64,000 nt of DNA, taken from contig JANQQF010000084.1 in assembly GCA_028285035.1 (NCBI GenBank), forward strand, positions 95,701-159,700, in the 5' to 3' direction. Numbering within the stretch: the stretch's first letter is position 1; every line of letters starts with the position of its first letter. Under the pieces are notes generated by a model. That model had not been told where the DNA came from. It did no database searches and was given only the letters and a program-made list of their open reading frames with translations. Below, in pieces: positions 63,546 through 64,000 of the stretch. Source of the DNA: Phycisphaerae bacterium. GTDB taxonomy: Bacteria; Chloroflexota; Anaerolineae; 4572-78; J111. The translations under genes and the position numbers were made by a program.

Positions 63546-63851
63546 TTACTTAATCTCGACATCCACACCAGCAGGCAAATTCAATCGCACTAGTGCATCA
63601 ATAGTTTTAGACTGTGGATCTACCACATCAATAAGGCGTTTGTGTGTACGAATTTCAAATTGCTCACGTGAGTCTTTATCAATAAAAGGTGAACGAAGAA
63701 CTGTGAAGCGCTCAATTTTCGTTGGCAGAGGAACTGGTCCAACCACAACTGCCCCAGTTCGTTGAGCCGTATCCACAATCTGTCGTACCGACTGATCTAA
63801 CACTCGATGATCGTAAGCTTTTAAACGAATTCGTATCTTTTGTTTGGCCAT
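63546..63851 (-). CDS. rpsJ: 30S ribosomal protein S10
   Basis: 101 residues. [10 protein letters not shown] and the loop V-G-P-V-P-L-P-T are canonical. Also the NusE elongation factor partner of NusB. First gene of the S10 cluster after tuf. Confidence 0.98.
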   Translation of the reverse strand: MAKQKIRIRLKAYDHRVLDQSVRQIVDTAQRTGAVVVGPVPLPTKIERFTVLRSPFIDKDSREQFEIRTHKRLIDVVDPQSKTIDALVRLNLPAGVDVEIK

Positions 63852-63891
63852 GACAACTCCATCAATCAGTTATTTTCAAACGCCTTAAATT

Positions 63892-64000
63892 TTATTCAAC
63901 GATTTTGGTGATAACACCAGCACCAACGGTCCGACCACCTTCACGAATAGCAAAGCGGCCCCCATCTTCCAATGCCACAGGCACAATCAACTCAACATTC
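63892..64000 (-). CDS. tuf: Elongation factor Tu, C-terminal end (partial)
   Basis: The last 35 codons of EF-Tu: [16 protein letters not shown] then [19 protein letters not shown], stop TAA at 63894-63892. The rest lies beyond the window. The tuf-rpsJ order is common in bacteria. Confidence 0.97.
   Translation of the reverse strand, partial: NVELIVPVALEDGGRFAIREGGRTVGAGVITKIVE

Overview
The window looks like a chromosomal piece of a Chloroflexota bacterium (Anaerolineae/Ardenticatenia/Caldilineae-like). This is an inference from gene content: a giant secreted CSLREA/beta-helix protein ending in a Y-L-P-L-I tail, a DUF2085 membrane protein, a cyclase-type AAA-TPR regulator, many caspase/CHAT/STAND/WD40 proteins, and zinc-ribbon forms of S4, S14, L24 and L36. 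No 16S gene is present to settle it.

Layout. (1) 1-2363: 3' part of a plus-strand AAA-TPR regulator whose start lies outside the window. (2) 2516-12589, minus: a 3357-residue exported protein with LamG folds, beta-helix repeats, about 19 copies of a 5-residue repeat, a gingipain-like (C25) protease domain and Ig-like domains. (3) 13132-23013, plus: a small DUF4342 protein, then a catabolic cluster: acyl-CoA dehydrogenase, DUF2199 protein, dienoyl-CoA isomerase-like crotonase, KduD-like dehydrogenase, HyuA and HyuB, a HisC-like aminotransferase, and an Asp/Glu racemase or maleate isomerase-like enzyme. (4) 23100-40399, plus: five consecutive large genes that each carry a caspase-fold (clan CD) protease: TPR-CHAT, a triple caspase with one intact and two degenerate copies, a caspase-alpha/beta hydrolase fusion, a death-like-domain caspase, and a caspase-STAND-WD40 protein. 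(5) 40441-42447, minus: tRNA-Asp, -Gln, -Phe, a DUF2085 protein, tRNA-Gly, -Trp, -fMet, the RNase P RNA and tRNA-Arg. (6) 42648-47049: a PfkB kinase, a GAF histidine kinase and TlyA (minus), and a UbiA-family prenyltransferase (plus). (7) 47146-64000, minus: the S10-spc-alpha ribosomal protein cluster from the tuf 3' end through S10...S11-S4-rpoA-L17, followed by truA, L13 and S9. adk and infA are missing from their usual places.

The strongest candidate for an undescribed system is region 4. Four of its five proteins share a short basic motif, [T/S]-R-L-A-R-R-x-x-R, in linkers or N-terminal tails, written with different codons each time. Bacterial caspases and metacaspases generally cut after Arg or Lys, so the simplest hypothesis is a common processing or activation site in a multi-protease cascade. 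Possible outputs are the alpha/beta hydrolase fused to one caspase, and possible sensors are the TPR, WD40 and death-like domains. This is inference, but the motif and the catalytic residues can be read directly.
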